From Bradyrhizobium cytisi (lineage in GTDB: Bacteria; Pseudomonadota; Alphaproteobacteria; Rhizobiales; Xanthobacteraceae): DNA of 64,000 nt. Made by a program: the position numbers and the translations under genes. Below, in pieces: positions 39,629 to 47,740 of this stretch. The stretch lies in NCBI RefSeq assembly GCF_008123515.1, contig NZ_VSSR01000069.1, positions 62,001 to 126,000 on the forward strand, given 5' to 3'. How positions within the stretch are numbered: position 1 is the stretch's first letter; every line of letters starts with the position of its first letter. The notes under the pieces are model-generated. The model did no database searches. It was not told where the DNA came from and saw only the letters and a program-made list of their open reading frames with translations.

Positions 39629-41692
39629 ATGCCAGTTCAACCGCGCTCTCAGTCCGGCCTCACGGAGTTCTCGTCCGGTGCCGGCGCCGTAACCCTCGGC
39701 AACATGCCGAGCATCAGCTTTCAGGGCAGCAATACCTGGTCGATCGAGGTTTGGGTCTACCTCGACGCACTTGTCGACCAGATGAACCTGGTCAGCCGGC
39801 AAGGAGAGTTCGCGCTCGTCACGCAAGGCGGATGCATTTCGGCCGCCCGCCAGAGCCAGATCTTTCCGCTCGTCAGCACTCCTTTGCTCGCGCCGCACAC
39901 CTGGTATCACGTCTGCGTCACGTTCGATGGCGCCACCATGTCGCTGTTCCTCAATGGATTGCGGCGCAATTTCATCACGATGACGGATTCTGGCGTCGCT
40001 AACCAGGGCCAGCCGATGACGATCGGCGGCGGATTTTATGGCCAGACGACCGGCGCCCGTTTCTGGAATATTGCGCTACCGCCAGACATTATTTTTGAAC
40101 GGCAGTGGAGCAGGTACGCGGCGAACACCGCCAATTTGATGGCGCAAATCGACTTCACGCAAACGCCCCCCATCGACACCTCGGGGCAGGGCGCGCCGGT
40201 GACGGTTTCGGCGACCGGCGTCGCCTACCTGCTGTATACGCCGGCGGCGAACCTGGTCGAAGGCGCCTTTTGCGATCCCTACAACGACAATGCCGTCAAT
40301 CCCGGCGGCTCCGCCGCGGACTTCACGGTCATGGCGTGGATTTCGCCGCAGGCGCAGCCGGGCAAGCAGGCGATCTTTTCCAACGGCTTGTATGGCGCCG
40401 CGGGAATGTCGCTGGCGATAAATGCGGCCGGCAAGATCGAGTTTCAGATCGGCGGCGCGACGGCCGTGGTTTCAACCACGGCGCTTCAGGTCAATCGCTG
40501 GCGCAATGTGACGGCAACCTGGAGCGCTGCCGGCGGCAACGCCGCGATCTTCCTGGATGGCGTGCAAGACGCGACCGGCACGATGGCGTTCGCAACCGCG
40601 CGGTCCAGCGGCGCGCCATTGGTCGGCGCAGCGGCAACCAGCAGCGCCGCGCTGCCGTCCTATAATTTCGTCGGTTACATCCAGGCCGTGAGCCTGTGGA
40701 GTTACGTCTTAACAGCGGCCCAAATCCAGAACTACATGACCGACGACCCGATCAACGATGCCAATTGCAGCGCCGACTATGATTTCGTGCCGCCGCGGGC
40801 GCAGAACAGTTGGTCGCTCAATCCGGTCGGCATCGTCGGCAATGCGTCGGTTGTGGCGATCAGAAGTGCCGGCACGGTCAGCGTGAATACGATGGCGCAA
40901 CGGCCACGACCACCGCTGCTACCTGTCGCGACCCACATGACGCCACGCAATGTGCGGTCCGATGATCTGTCGCTCGACACCCGTCGCGCCATGGTTGCCG
41001 AGTTCCGCGCCTTCATGACCGAGCGCCTCGGGCTTGCTCCGGAGCAGCAGGAAGAATTTGCGGCGCGATTTGAGGCGAACCTTGCGCTGCGGGCGGAACA
41101 GCTCGCAAGCGGGACTTACCGCGTACCGTTTCAATTCAGCGTCGAGCCGCTGGCGGGGGACCGTAGCCGCTTGTGGCTGCATGCCGATGGTGAATCCACC
41201 ATCATCTATGAAGGGGAGTTCGACGCCTGCACCACGTGGGCCATTCAGTTCATCATCAGCCTCGGGCTGACCCTGTACTCCGTGTTCAGCTTCAGCATGA
41301 ATATTTCCAAGGTCGCCGCCGGCCTGACCAATTATCTGGCCCAACGGATCAACACGATCGGCCTGGTGCCGCAGCTGCGCGTCGTGTTCAATAAAGGCAT
41401 AATGCCTACCACCGTCTATAACGCGCTCGAGCTGCTGTGGGACTACGGGCTCTTGACCGGAACGATGAAGTTCTTATGGCAGGCAACGAGCGCTTCGGTC
41501 TCGTGGTGGACCATCGGCAGTATTGCCGTTCGGATCGGTCTGCTGTTCAGCCCGTTCGCACCGCTGGAGGTCGCCGTCTTCATCACCGAACTCGCCAAAT
41601 CGATCATCGATGTTCGCGCTGCCTGGAACGATCCCAACAATTGCTGGAAATCCGGCGCGGAGCGGCGGGTGTTGTCGGGACCCATAGGCTGA
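39629..41692 (+). CDS. LamG-domain hypothetical protein with hydrophobic C-terminus
   Basis: 687 residues. Two concanavalin-like LamG/jellyroll domains: ~30-160 (WSIEVWVYLDALVDQMNLVS; HTWYHVCVTFDGATMSLFLNG) and ~225-370 (DFTVMAWISPQAQPGKQAIF; VNRWRNVTATWSAAGGNAAI). Residues ~440-500 are charged and helical. The last ~160 residues hold hydrophobic stretches (AIQFIISLGLTLYSVFSFS; SIAVRIGLLFSPFAPLEVAV). No signal peptide. LamG domains usually bind sugars or surface polymers. The preceding Ig-like gene, 4 bp away, is probably its operon partner. I cannot assign a function. Confidence 0.75.
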   Translation: MPVQPRSQSGLTEFSSGAGAVTLGNMPSISFQGSNTWSIEVWVYLDALVDQMNLVSRQGEFALVTQGGCISAARQSQIFPLVSTPLLAPHTWYHVCVTFDGATMSLFLNGLRRNFITMTDSGVANQGQPMTIGGGFYGQTTGARFWNIALPPDIIFERQWSRYAANTANLMAQIDFTQTPPIDTSGQGAPVTVSATGVAYLLYTPAANLVEGAFCDPYNDNAVNPGGSAADFTVMAWISPQAQPGKQAIFSNGLYGAAGMSLAINAAGKIEFQIGGATAVVSTTALQVNRWRNVTATWSAAGGNAAIFLDGVQDATGTMAFATARSSGAPLVGAAATSSAALPSYNFVGYIQAVSLWSYVLTAAQIQNYMTDDPINDANCSADYDFVPPRAQNSWSLNPVGIVGNASVVAIRSAGTVSVNTMAQRPRPPLLPVATHMTPRNVRSDDLSLDTRRAMVAEFRAFMTERLGLAPEQQEEFAARFEANLALRAEQLASGTYRVPFQFSVEPLAGDRSRLWLHADGESTIIYEGEFDACTTWAIQFIISLGLTLYSVFSFSMNISKVAAGLTNYLAQRINTIGLVPQLRVVFNKGIMPTTVYNALELLWDYGLLTGTMKFLWQATSASVSWWTIGSIAVRIGLLFSPFAPLEVAVFITELAKSIIDVRAAWNDPNNCWKSGAERRVLSGPIG

Positions 41693-41779
41693 ACGAAAAC
41701 CCGGATGAGGACTTCGCGCCCGGGACGGACCTCAATCAACCGGTCGGTGGCTTGCTCTTCCAGCATCCCCACTCGGGTC

Positions 41780-41887
41780 GTGGCCTTAAGCCTCTAACTC
41801 CCGCCCGTGCGGCTGTCGAGAACGCCCGGGATCGCTTTGGCGCGGGTTGACCCCGGTTTGTCCATGGCTATAGTCCGCCGGCTTCGC
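41780..41887. repeat. 108-bp direct repeat, right copy
   Basis: Right-hand partner of the repeat at 38321-38428, same orientation. It ends 27 bases before tRNA-Leu. It also contains the 23-codon minus-strand frame (41794-41865). Confidence 0.85.
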
Positions 41888-41914
41888 GAGGCTCCCTCCC
41901 GGGACCGACCGAGG

Positions 41915-41999
41915 GCCCCTGTGGCGGAATTGGTAGACGCGCTCGACTCAAAATCGAGTTCCGCAAGGAGTGCTGGTTCGATTCCGGCCAGGGGCACCA
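41915..41999 (+). tRNA. tRNA-Leu (anticodon CAA)
   Basis: 85 bases including an encoded CCA. Acceptor GCCCCTG pairs with CAGGGGC; the D-loop region TGGCGGAATTGGTAGACGC is typical of tRNA-Leu; anticodon stem CTCGA/TCGAG encloses loop CTCAAAA, so the anticodon is CAA. A long variable arm (GTTCCGCAAGGAGTGC region) confirms class II, and the T-arm reads GGTTCGATTCC. Reads UUG codons. Confidence 0.95.
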
Positions 42000-42187
42000 A
42001 TCAGGCTGTTCAAGCCCGTTCCAAAGCATCCGCAACCGTCCGCACAGCGCTCGGAAACCGTTGAAAAATAGGCCCTTCCGCGTACATCGGTGCTCGTCAT
42101 CGTTTGTTCTCATCTGAGCCCCGCCACCCGATTTGTTGGCATTTTTGTTGGTATCGGGAGAACAAGCGTTCGCGGCGACTTTCGCTA

Positions 42188-42349
42188 TTCAAGGACGCCA
42201 AGGCACGGGATGGCGATGTCGTCGAGCTCCAGCTTGCGCATCTTAACAACTCGACCGTGGAAGGGCTCTACAAGAAGCACGGCCCGCTTGCGCTGATCGG
42301 CTCGCGCACGAAACTGATGTGACGCTGGGCTGATCGGGTCGACCGCTGA
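42188..42349 (+). pseudogene. Relic of a tyrosine-integrase C-terminus
   Basis: The frame FKDAKARDGDVVELQLAHL, then KKHGPLALIGSRTKLM, an in-frame TGA (42320-42322) and RWADRVDR resembles the last ~50 residues of phage-type tyrosine recombinases (LAH...Y...KLMQRWADR). It lies 190 bp after tRNA-Leu, the usual place for such integrases. The catalytic residues upstream are gone. The stretch before it has TTGTTGGCAT/TTGTTGGTAT repeats. The rest of 42000-42510 shows nothing else I can support. Confidence 0.45.
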
Positions 42350-42510
42350 GCGCTTGACCATTTCCTGAAACAGCGGGGAACTCCCTGCCCTGCTTGCCGG
42401 CTGCCTGAGCAGAGCGTCGTTGTCGACGTATGCGGTCATGGGAGAAGTGGCCGTGCCGCGTCCGATTCACGTCCGGGTTCGAAGGTAGCGCCGGAGATGC
42501 GCGGGACCGC

Positions 42511-43182
42511 TCAGGCGAAAGTGCAGCCCTTGGACTCCAGCACCTTGCCGATGCCGGACAGCTCGAGAATATCCCCGCCGGCCTTGAGCGCCTTCATCAC
42601 GCCGGCTTCCTTGTCCTCGCGCGCCGCCGACTTGACGCAGACGTCGGCGATGTTCTCCTTCGGCACGATCACGACACCGTCGTCGTCGGCACTCACGATA
42701 TCGCCGGGACGAACCACAATGCCGCCGATGACGATCGGCTGATTGATGGTGCCGAGCGTCTCCTTGACGGTACCCTTCATGCAGAGTCCGTAGGAGAAGA
42801 CCTTGAATCCGGTGTCGCGCACCGCCGGGCCATCGCGAACGCCGGCATCCGTGACCAGGCCGACGATGCCCTTGGCGACGCAGGCCGTCGACAGCACTTC
42901 GCCGAACCCGCCTTGCTCGGGATGATCGCCTGCACTCACTACGAGCACGTCACCCTGCTTGGCCAACGAGATGGCAGTGATGAGCATCATGTTGTCGCCT
43001 GGATGGCAACTGACCGTCAGCGCCGGCCCGCAGGCGCGCATTCCCGGATAGATCGGCTTGATCCGCGACGTCAATGCACCCGAGCGCCCCTGCGCCTCGT
43101 GCAGGGTGGACGGAGGAAATTGCTTGATGCGCTCGACGAGGTCTGCAGCAGGCCGATCGAAAGTTCTGACAACGTGAACCAT
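42511..43182 (-). CDS. RraA/HMG aldolase family protein
   Basis: 223 residues. Aldolase-type RraA fold: PSTLHEAQGRSG, PGDNMMLITAISLAKQGDVLVV, GGFGEVLSTACVAKGIVGLV then TDAGVRDG. The last has the Asp-x-x-x-Asp/Arg metal and pyruvate-enolate site of 4-hydroxy-4-methyl-2-oxoglutarate/4-carboxy-4-hydroxy-2-oxoadipate aldolases, absent from true RNase E inhibitors. These enzymes release pyruvate from 4-hydroxy-2-oxo acids. ATG 43180-43182 has GGAGGG just upstream. Downstream of the LysR gene on the same strand and beside the pxp/acc locus, suggesting the last step of that pathway. Confidence 0.85.
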   Translation of the reverse strand: MVHVVRTFDRPAADLVERIKQFPPSTLHEAQGRSGALTSRIKPIYPGMRACGPALTVSCHPGDNMMLITAISLAKQGDVLVVSAGDHPEQGGFGEVLSTACVAKGIVGLVTDAGVRDGPAVRDTGFKVFSYGLCMKGTVKETLGTINQPIVIGGIVVRPGDIVSADDDGVVIVPKENIADVCVKSAAREDKEAGVMKALKAGGDILELSGIGKVLESKGCTFA

Positions 43183-43279
43183 GGTCCCTCCGAGGGTCCG
43201 CAATCTAAGCTTCACCTGAGATAGTCGACCGTCTCAGATCGGAGAATTTCAGTTTTTAGGATTGCCACATCGTGTTTCG

Positions 43280-44263
43280 TTATGGCTCGCTCTTCTGGCC
43301 CTCCAGAGGCGTTGGAGCAGCCTCTGCGATGGTAACCGCGCCGGGAGGGATATCGAACTGCCCCCAGGTCTTGACGATGATCTCGAGCAATATCTTGTAG
43401 ACAGCGAATGCGGCGTCGGACAAAGCAGCGTTATCGGAAATGCACAGCGACATCTGCTGCGAGGCCGACGGCGCATTGATCCGCCGAATGCAGAGTTCAT
43501 CCAGGTTCGGCAATGCCTTTGCAATGGAAATGGGCAGCACGGCGGCCCCAACCCCGGCTGCAATCGCCGAAGACAGGGTCGATTGGGAATGGATCTCGGC
43601 GACGATGCGCGGGCGGAGTCCCACCTCGGCGCAGACCCGCTCGACCGTCTGTCGCAAGAAGGATTCCCGATATGGAAGAAGCAGGTCGAATTGCGCGACC
43701 TCCTGCGCCGAAACCTCCTCCGGAGGCATCTGCTTCGGATACATGCTGCGGGGCGCGACAAGATAAAAATGCTCGCGCATCAGCGGCTTGTAATCGAGAC
43801 CGGTCACCGGGCGATCGCCGTACAGGACCGCCATATCCATGCTCCCCTTCAGCATCATTTCGCTGAGCATGACCCCGGAGCTGTCGTAAATGTGTGGCAC
43901 CACGCCGGGATAGCGTTCACGGACCTGCATCAGCAGCGGGGTCGCGAGCAATGCCGCCGAGCTTAGCGGGGCCAGACCGATCGTAACGTTGCCGGTCAGC
44001 TCCGGCTTGTTGTCCAGAATGGTACGCCGGGCTTCTTCGATCTGGCGCTGGATCGATTTGGCATAGCGATAGAGGATTCGTCCGGCCTCGGTGGGCTTGA
44101 CCCCGCGGGCGCTGCGGTCGAGCAGCTTGCACTTGAAGTCCGCCTCCAGGCTCGCGATGTGCTGGCTCAGGGCCGGCTGCGCGACATTCAGCACCTTCGC
44201 CGCGCTCGTCATGCTGCCGAGATCCACGACCTTGATGAAGGCCTCCAAGCGTTTCGTATCCAA
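43280..44263 (-). CDS. LysR family transcriptional regulator
   Basis: 327 residues. N-terminal HTH LEAFIKVVDLGSMTSAAKVL followed by NVAQPALSQHIASLEADF is a standard LysR domain; the rest is the inducer-binding domain (VTIGLAPLSSAALLATPLL...). TTG at 44261-44263 is chosen as start because GGAGA lies 8 bases upstream and gives the classic start (M)DTKRLEAF; an earlier in-frame TTG lacks a site. Divergent from the SDR1-acc-pxp operon and upstream of the RraA gene, so it is the likely regulator of both. Confidence 0.9.
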   Translation of the reverse strand: MDTKRLEAFIKVVDLGSMTSAAKVLNVAQPALSQHIASLEADFKCKLLDRSARGVKPTEAGRILYRYAKSIQRQIEEARRTILDNKPELTGNVTIGLAPLSSAALLATPLLMQVRERYPGVVPHIYDSSGVMLSEMMLKGSMDMAVLYGDRPVTGLDYKPLMREHFYLVAPRSMYPKQMPPEEVSAQEVAQFDLLLPYRESFLRQTVERVCAEVGLRPRIVAEIHSQSTLSSAIAAGVGAAVLPISIAKALPNLDELCIRRINAPSASQQMSLCISDNAALSDAAFAVYKILLEIIVKTWGQFDIPPGAVTIAEAAPTPLEGQKSEP

Positions 44264-44306
44264 TACGGCGTCTCCGGATATCCAGTCAGGGAGCAATGCA
44301 GCAGCA

Positions 44307-44372
44307 ATAGGCTGAAGCTATGGGATCAGAAGGAATTGTTCTTACCACTGGGAACTTGAGGGGCCTATAGCT
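44307..44372. promoter_or_regulatory. Candidate LysR binding sites between lysR and SDR1
   Basis: ATAG-N7-CTAT at 44307-44321 satisfies the T-N11-A LysR box. An overlapping AGCTATGGG (44316-44324) is mirrored by CCTATAGCT at 44364-44372. The region lies in the 186-bp divergent gap. Assignment rests on symmetry and position only. Confidence 0.4.
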
Positions 44373-44449
44373 AGTGCTGATCTCGTCCGCCGCTCGCGTT
44401 GCAGCCGACGCCACCAGCGGGTCGGACGGTAGCAGAGGAGCCCTCGCGG

Positions 44450-45208
44450 ATGGGATTTTCGGACTATCGAACGGCCCTGGTGACGGGCGCATCCTCCGGA
44501 ATAGGAGCTGCGACGGTTCGCCGCCTGCGTGCGGAAGGGCTCGAAGTCTACGCCGTGGCCCGCGATGCCACCCGCCTGAGCGCCCTGTCCGCGGAGACCG
44601 GATGCCGCCCGTGCGCCGTCGACGTCGGCGACCTCGACGCGCTTGCGGCACTGGCGAAGTCGGCCGAGTTCGACGTCTTGGTCAACAACGCCGGCCAGTC
44701 CCGGCGCGGCAATATCCTGGACACGACACCTGAAGACGTCGACGCGCTCATCGACGTCAATCTGCGCGCGGTCCTGCATCTGACACGACTGATCGTGCCG
44801 GGCATGGCGCACCGTGATCGAGGCCACGTCGTCAATATCTCCTCCATCGCCGGCCATTACGCATTTGGCGGCGGAAACACCGTGTATCACGCCACCAAAG
44901 CGGGCATTCACTCACTGTCGCAGCAGTTGCGTGTCGATCTCTACGGAACCAGGGTACGCGTCACCGAGATATCGCCGGCCCGGGTCGAGACCGAGGTTTT
45001 CGGCCGGCTGCTCGGCGATCTGGCCGAGGCCAAGCGTCGCTTCTTCGACGACTATGATGCACTTCAGCCCGAGGACATCGCCAATTCGATCGCATTCGCG
45101 GTCGGGTCGCCGGCGCGCATGAATGTCGCCTTCTTGGAAGTGCTGCCGACCCAGCAAGTCGTCGGCGGCCTCAATTTTGCACAGAAGGGCCGGCCGCCGG
45201 CCGAGTGA
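44450..45208 (+). CDS. Short-chain dehydrogenase/reductase, SDR1
   Basis: 252 residues, classical SDR. Cofactor motif TGASSGIGAATVRRL (residues ~12-26), structural NNAG in VLVNNAGQSRRG, catalytic Ser in ISSIAGHYAFG, and YHATK with the catalytic Tyr and Lys. ATG 44450 has GAGGAG nine bases upstream. Interconverts an alcohol and a ketone with NAD(P). Opens the plus-strand operon with accB, accC, pxpB1 and pxpC1. A close paralogue (SDR2) sits at 57142-57945 on the other strand. Confidence 0.92.
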   Translation: MGFSDYRTALVTGASSGIGAATVRRLRAEGLEVYAVARDATRLSALSAETGCRPCAVDVGDLDALAALAKSAEFDVLVNNAGQSRRGNILDTTPEDVDALIDVNLRAVLHLTRLIVPGMAHRDRGHVVNISSIAGHYAFGGGNTVYHATKAGIHSLSQQLRVDLYGTRVRVTEISPARVETEVFGRLLGDLAEAKRRFFDDYDALQPEDIANSIAFAVGSPARMNVAFLEVLPTQQVVGGLNFAQKGRPPAE

Positions 45209-45255
45209 CGCATGAACGCCCCGAACTCGACTTGCCGTCAACGCGGAGCGTGACC

Positions 45256-45726
45256 GTGGACCTTCCCAAAATCGAACAACTCGTGGATCTGGTTGCGCGC
45301 TCCTCCATCGCGGAGCTGGACCTTACGCAGGACGGCACCCGTATCCGCATCCTCAAGCGCGCGTCTGCCGGAGCGGCCCCGGTTCCGAGGCAGCCAGCAA
45401 GCGGAGGCAGCGTTGAGGCTCCCCTCCTCGATCGCCAGGGAAGTCCTGCGCCCGCTGTGCCTACCTCGGCCACCGCCGACATTGTCGTGCCTGCGCCGAT
45501 GCACGGCGTGTTCTACCGGGCTGCGGCTCCGGACGAGCCGCCGCTGGTCGATGTCGGCGCGCGGATCGAGGCTGGGCAGAAGATCTGCATCATCGAAGCG
45601 ATGAAGACCTTCATCGACATCGCCGCCGAGGCACCAGGTGTCGTGCTTGCGATCCTCGCGGAGGACGGTGACGAGATCGAAGCGGGGCAAGCCCTGTTCC
45701 GGATCGGTCCCGCGGGTTCGTCCTGA
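45256..45726 (+). CDS. accB: Biotin carboxyl carrier protein (AccB-like)
   Basis: 156 residues. N-terminal helix pair DLPKIEQLVDLVARSSIAEL, Ala/Pro-rich linker, then a biotinyl domain from ~80 with PAPMHGVFYRAAAPDEPP (the protruding thumb) and IIEAMKTF; Lys117 would carry biotin. GTG 45256 is chosen because GGAG lies seven bases upstream; a GTG at 45205 overlapping the SDR1 stop is also possible. One-base overlap with accC. It serves the carboxylase encoded here rather than acetyl-CoA carboxylase, since no accA/accD lie nearby (inference). Confidence 0.88.
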   Translation: MDLPKIEQLVDLVARSSIAELDLTQDGTRIRILKRASAGAAPVPRQPASGGSVEAPLLDRQGSPAPAVPTSATADIVVPAPMHGVFYRAAAPDEPPLVDVGARIEAGQKICIIEAMKTFIDIAAEAPGVVLAILAEDGDEIEAGQALFRIGPAGSS

Positions 45727-47081
45727 TGTTCAACAAGGTCCTGATCGCCAATCGCGGCGAGATCGCGTTTCGTATCCAGCGCGCCTGTCGCGCCATGGGT
45801 CTCAAGACGGTCGTCATTCACTCGGAGGCGGATAGCGACGCACGCTATGTCGCACTCGCCGACCAGGCGCTCTGCATCGGGCCGGCGCCGGCGAGCAGCA
45901 CCTATCTCAACGTGGCGGCGATCCTGCTCGCGGCCGAGGTCAGCGGCGCTCAGGCCATTCATCCGGGTTACGGGTTTCTCTCGGAGAGCGCGGAGTTCGC
46001 CGATCGGGTCGTGCGCGCCGGTCTCAACTTCATCGGCCCGCCCGCGGATTGTATCCGGACCATGGGCGATAAGGTCGCGGCCAAGCGCGCGATGCGACTG
46101 GCGGGCGTGCCTTGCGTGCCGGGGCCGGACAGCGCCCTGCCGGATGATCCTGCCGAAGTGCGCGCGATCGCGCGGGACATCGGATATCCCGTCATCATCA
46201 AGGCTGCCGGTGGCGGCGGCGGGCGCGGCATGCGGATCGTGCGCAACGCGAGCGCGCTGGACGAGGCCCTGGCGCTGACCCGCGCGGAAGCCAGCAAGGC
46301 CTTTGGGAATGCTGCGGTCTACATCGAGAAATTCCTCGAAAAGCCCCGCCATATCGAGATTCAGGTGCTATGCGACCAGCATGACAACCATCTCTGGCTC
46401 GGCGATCGCGACTGCTCGCTTCAGCGCAGGAACCAGAAGGTCGTCGAGGAGGCTCCCGCACCCGGCATCGATCGCGCACTGATCGAGCAGGTGGGCGCAA
46501 GCTGCGTCGAAGCCTGCCGGCGGATCGGCTATCGCGGCGCCGGCACGTTCGAATTCCTCTACGAGGACGGGCAGTTCTTCTTCATCGAGATGAACACGCG
46601 CGTCCAGGTCGAGCATCCCGTCACCGAGATGACGACGGGAATCGACATCGTGAGGGAGCAGATCCGCATCGCGCAAGGCGAGCCGCTGGGCATCGCGCAA
46701 GGCGAGATCGCGCGCGTCGGCCATGCGGTCGAGTTCCGCATCAATGCCGAAGACCCCACCACCTTCGCGCCCTCGCCCGGCACGGTGAAGCGCTGGGATA
46801 TGCCGGGCGGCGTCGGCATCCGCGTCGATTCGCATATCACAGCCGGCGCCACCGTTCCCCGTCACTATGATTCACTGATCGGCAAGCTGATCGCCCATGG
46901 CGGCACCCGCGAAGAAGCTCTGGCGCGTGCGCGCGTCGCCCTGTCCGAACTACGCGCCGAAGGCATCCGAACCAATGTGCCGCTGCATCAGGCGATCCTC
47001 GCCGACCCGACCTTCTGCCGTGGCGGCTATGACATCCATCATCTCGAGTACTGGATGAATGCGCGGGTGGCCTCGCGATGA
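45726..47081 (+). CDS. accC: Biotin carboxylase (AccC-like)
   Basis: 451 residues. ATP-grasp enzyme: NRGEIAFRIQRACRAMGLKT, HPGYGFLSE, AAGGGGGRGMRIV (ATP loop), HIEIQVLCDQHDNHLWLGDR then DCSLQRRNQK, and FFIEMNTRVQVEHPVTEMTT. Carboxylates biotin on AccB using ATP and bicarbonate. The next two genes are PxpB/PxpC, homologous to the carboxyltransferase part of urea carboxylase, so the set could form a complete biotin-dependent carboxylase for a nitrogen substrate. Confidence 0.92.
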   Translation: MFNKVLIANRGEIAFRIQRACRAMGLKTVVIHSEADSDARYVALADQALCIGPAPASSTYLNVAAILLAAEVSGAQAIHPGYGFLSESAEFADRVVRAGLNFIGPPADCIRTMGDKVAAKRAMRLAGVPCVPGPDSALPDDPAEVRAIARDIGYPVIIKAAGGGGGRGMRIVRNASALDEALALTRAEASKAFGNAAVYIEKFLEKPRHIEIQVLCDQHDNHLWLGDRDCSLQRRNQKVVEEAPAPGIDRALIEQVGASCVEACRRIGYRGAGTFEFLYEDGQFFFIEMNTRVQVEHPVTEMTTGIDIVREQIRIAQGEPLGIAQGEIARVGHAVEFRINAEDPTTFAPSPGTVKRWDMPGGVGIRVDSHITAGATVPRHYDSLIGKLIAHGGTREEALARARVALSELRAEGIRTNVPLHQAILADPTFCRGGYDIHHLEYWMNARVASR

Positions 47082-47740
47082 CGACGCCGGGCCGGCCGCG
47101 GATCAGCCTGCTCGGGACATCAGCCCTCCTGTTCGAGGCGCCTGGCGCGTTCGACCTGCCGCATCAGCGGCGCATCTGGGCGCTGGCCGCCGCCGCTTCG
47201 AGATGGCCAGGAATCCGCGAAGCCATCCCCGGCATCACCAATTTGATGCTGACCTTCGAAACGCCGCCCCGCGAGCTGGACGGGCTGATCGCCGCGCTCA
47301 ACGACGGCTGGGACGCAGCGGAAGGCCTCGCGATTGGCGGCCGCGAGATCCGGTTGCCGGTCAACTATGGCGGCGAGGTCGGATCATCGCTTCAGTCCGT
47401 CGCCGATCATTGCGGCCTGTCCGTGGACGACGTGGTGTCGATCCATGCCGCACCGCTCTACACGGTGTTCGCACTCGGGAGCCATCCCGGCTATTGTTAC
47501 CTCGGCGGCATGGACCCGCGCATCACCATGCCGCGGCGGCAGATACCGCTACAGCGTTCCGCGGGCGGTTCGGTCTCCATTGGCGGATCGCAGACCGGCG
47601 TCTCCGCATCGCCCGGGCCGAGCGGCTGGCACGCCATCGGGCATACAAGCTGGACGTTCTTCGATCCGTCCTGGCCTTCGCCGGCCGCGCTCGCACCAGG
47701 TGACACCATCCGTTTCGAGATCAAGCAGGTGATCCGTTGA
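47078..47740 (+). CDS. pxpB: 5-oxoprolinase subunit B-like / KipI family protein, copy 1
   Basis: 220 residues. ISLLGTSALLFEAPG at the N-terminus, then IRLPVNYGGEVGSSLQSVAD, YTVFALGSHPGYCYLGGMDP and IGGSQTGVSASPGPSGWHAIG, the KipI/PxpB signature blocks. In E. coli PxpB works with PxpA and PxpC to open 5-oxoproline with ATP. Overlaps accC and pxpC1 by ATGA-type junctions, so the carboxylase and these subunits are made together. A paralogue lies at 50956-51651. Confidence 0.9.
   Translation: MTTPGRPRISLLGTSALLFEAPGAFDLPHQRRIWALAAAASRWPGIREAIPGITNLMLTFETPPRELDGLIAALNDGWDAAEGLAIGGREIRLPVNYGGEVGSSLQSVADHCGLSVDDVVSIHAAPLYTVFALGSHPGYCYLGGMDPRITMPRRQIPLQRSAGGSVSIGGSQTGVSASPGPSGWHAIGHTSWTFFDPSWPSPAALAPGDTIRFEIKQVIR

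Noticed and set aside
41794..42000. Protein-coding frame across tRNA-Leu on the minus strand
   Set aside because: It is the reverse of a perfectly folding tRNA, a common annotation artefact.
42511..43182. RraA-like protein as the RNase E inhibitor
   Set aside because: It keeps the aldolase active-site Asp/Arg residues and sits in a catabolic context.
45256..47081. AccB/AccC as the housekeeping acetyl-CoA carboxylase subunits
   Set aside because: They overlap pxpB/pxpC and lie in an inducible-looking catabolic locus with SDR and LysR; housekeeping accBC normally stands alone or near aroQ.
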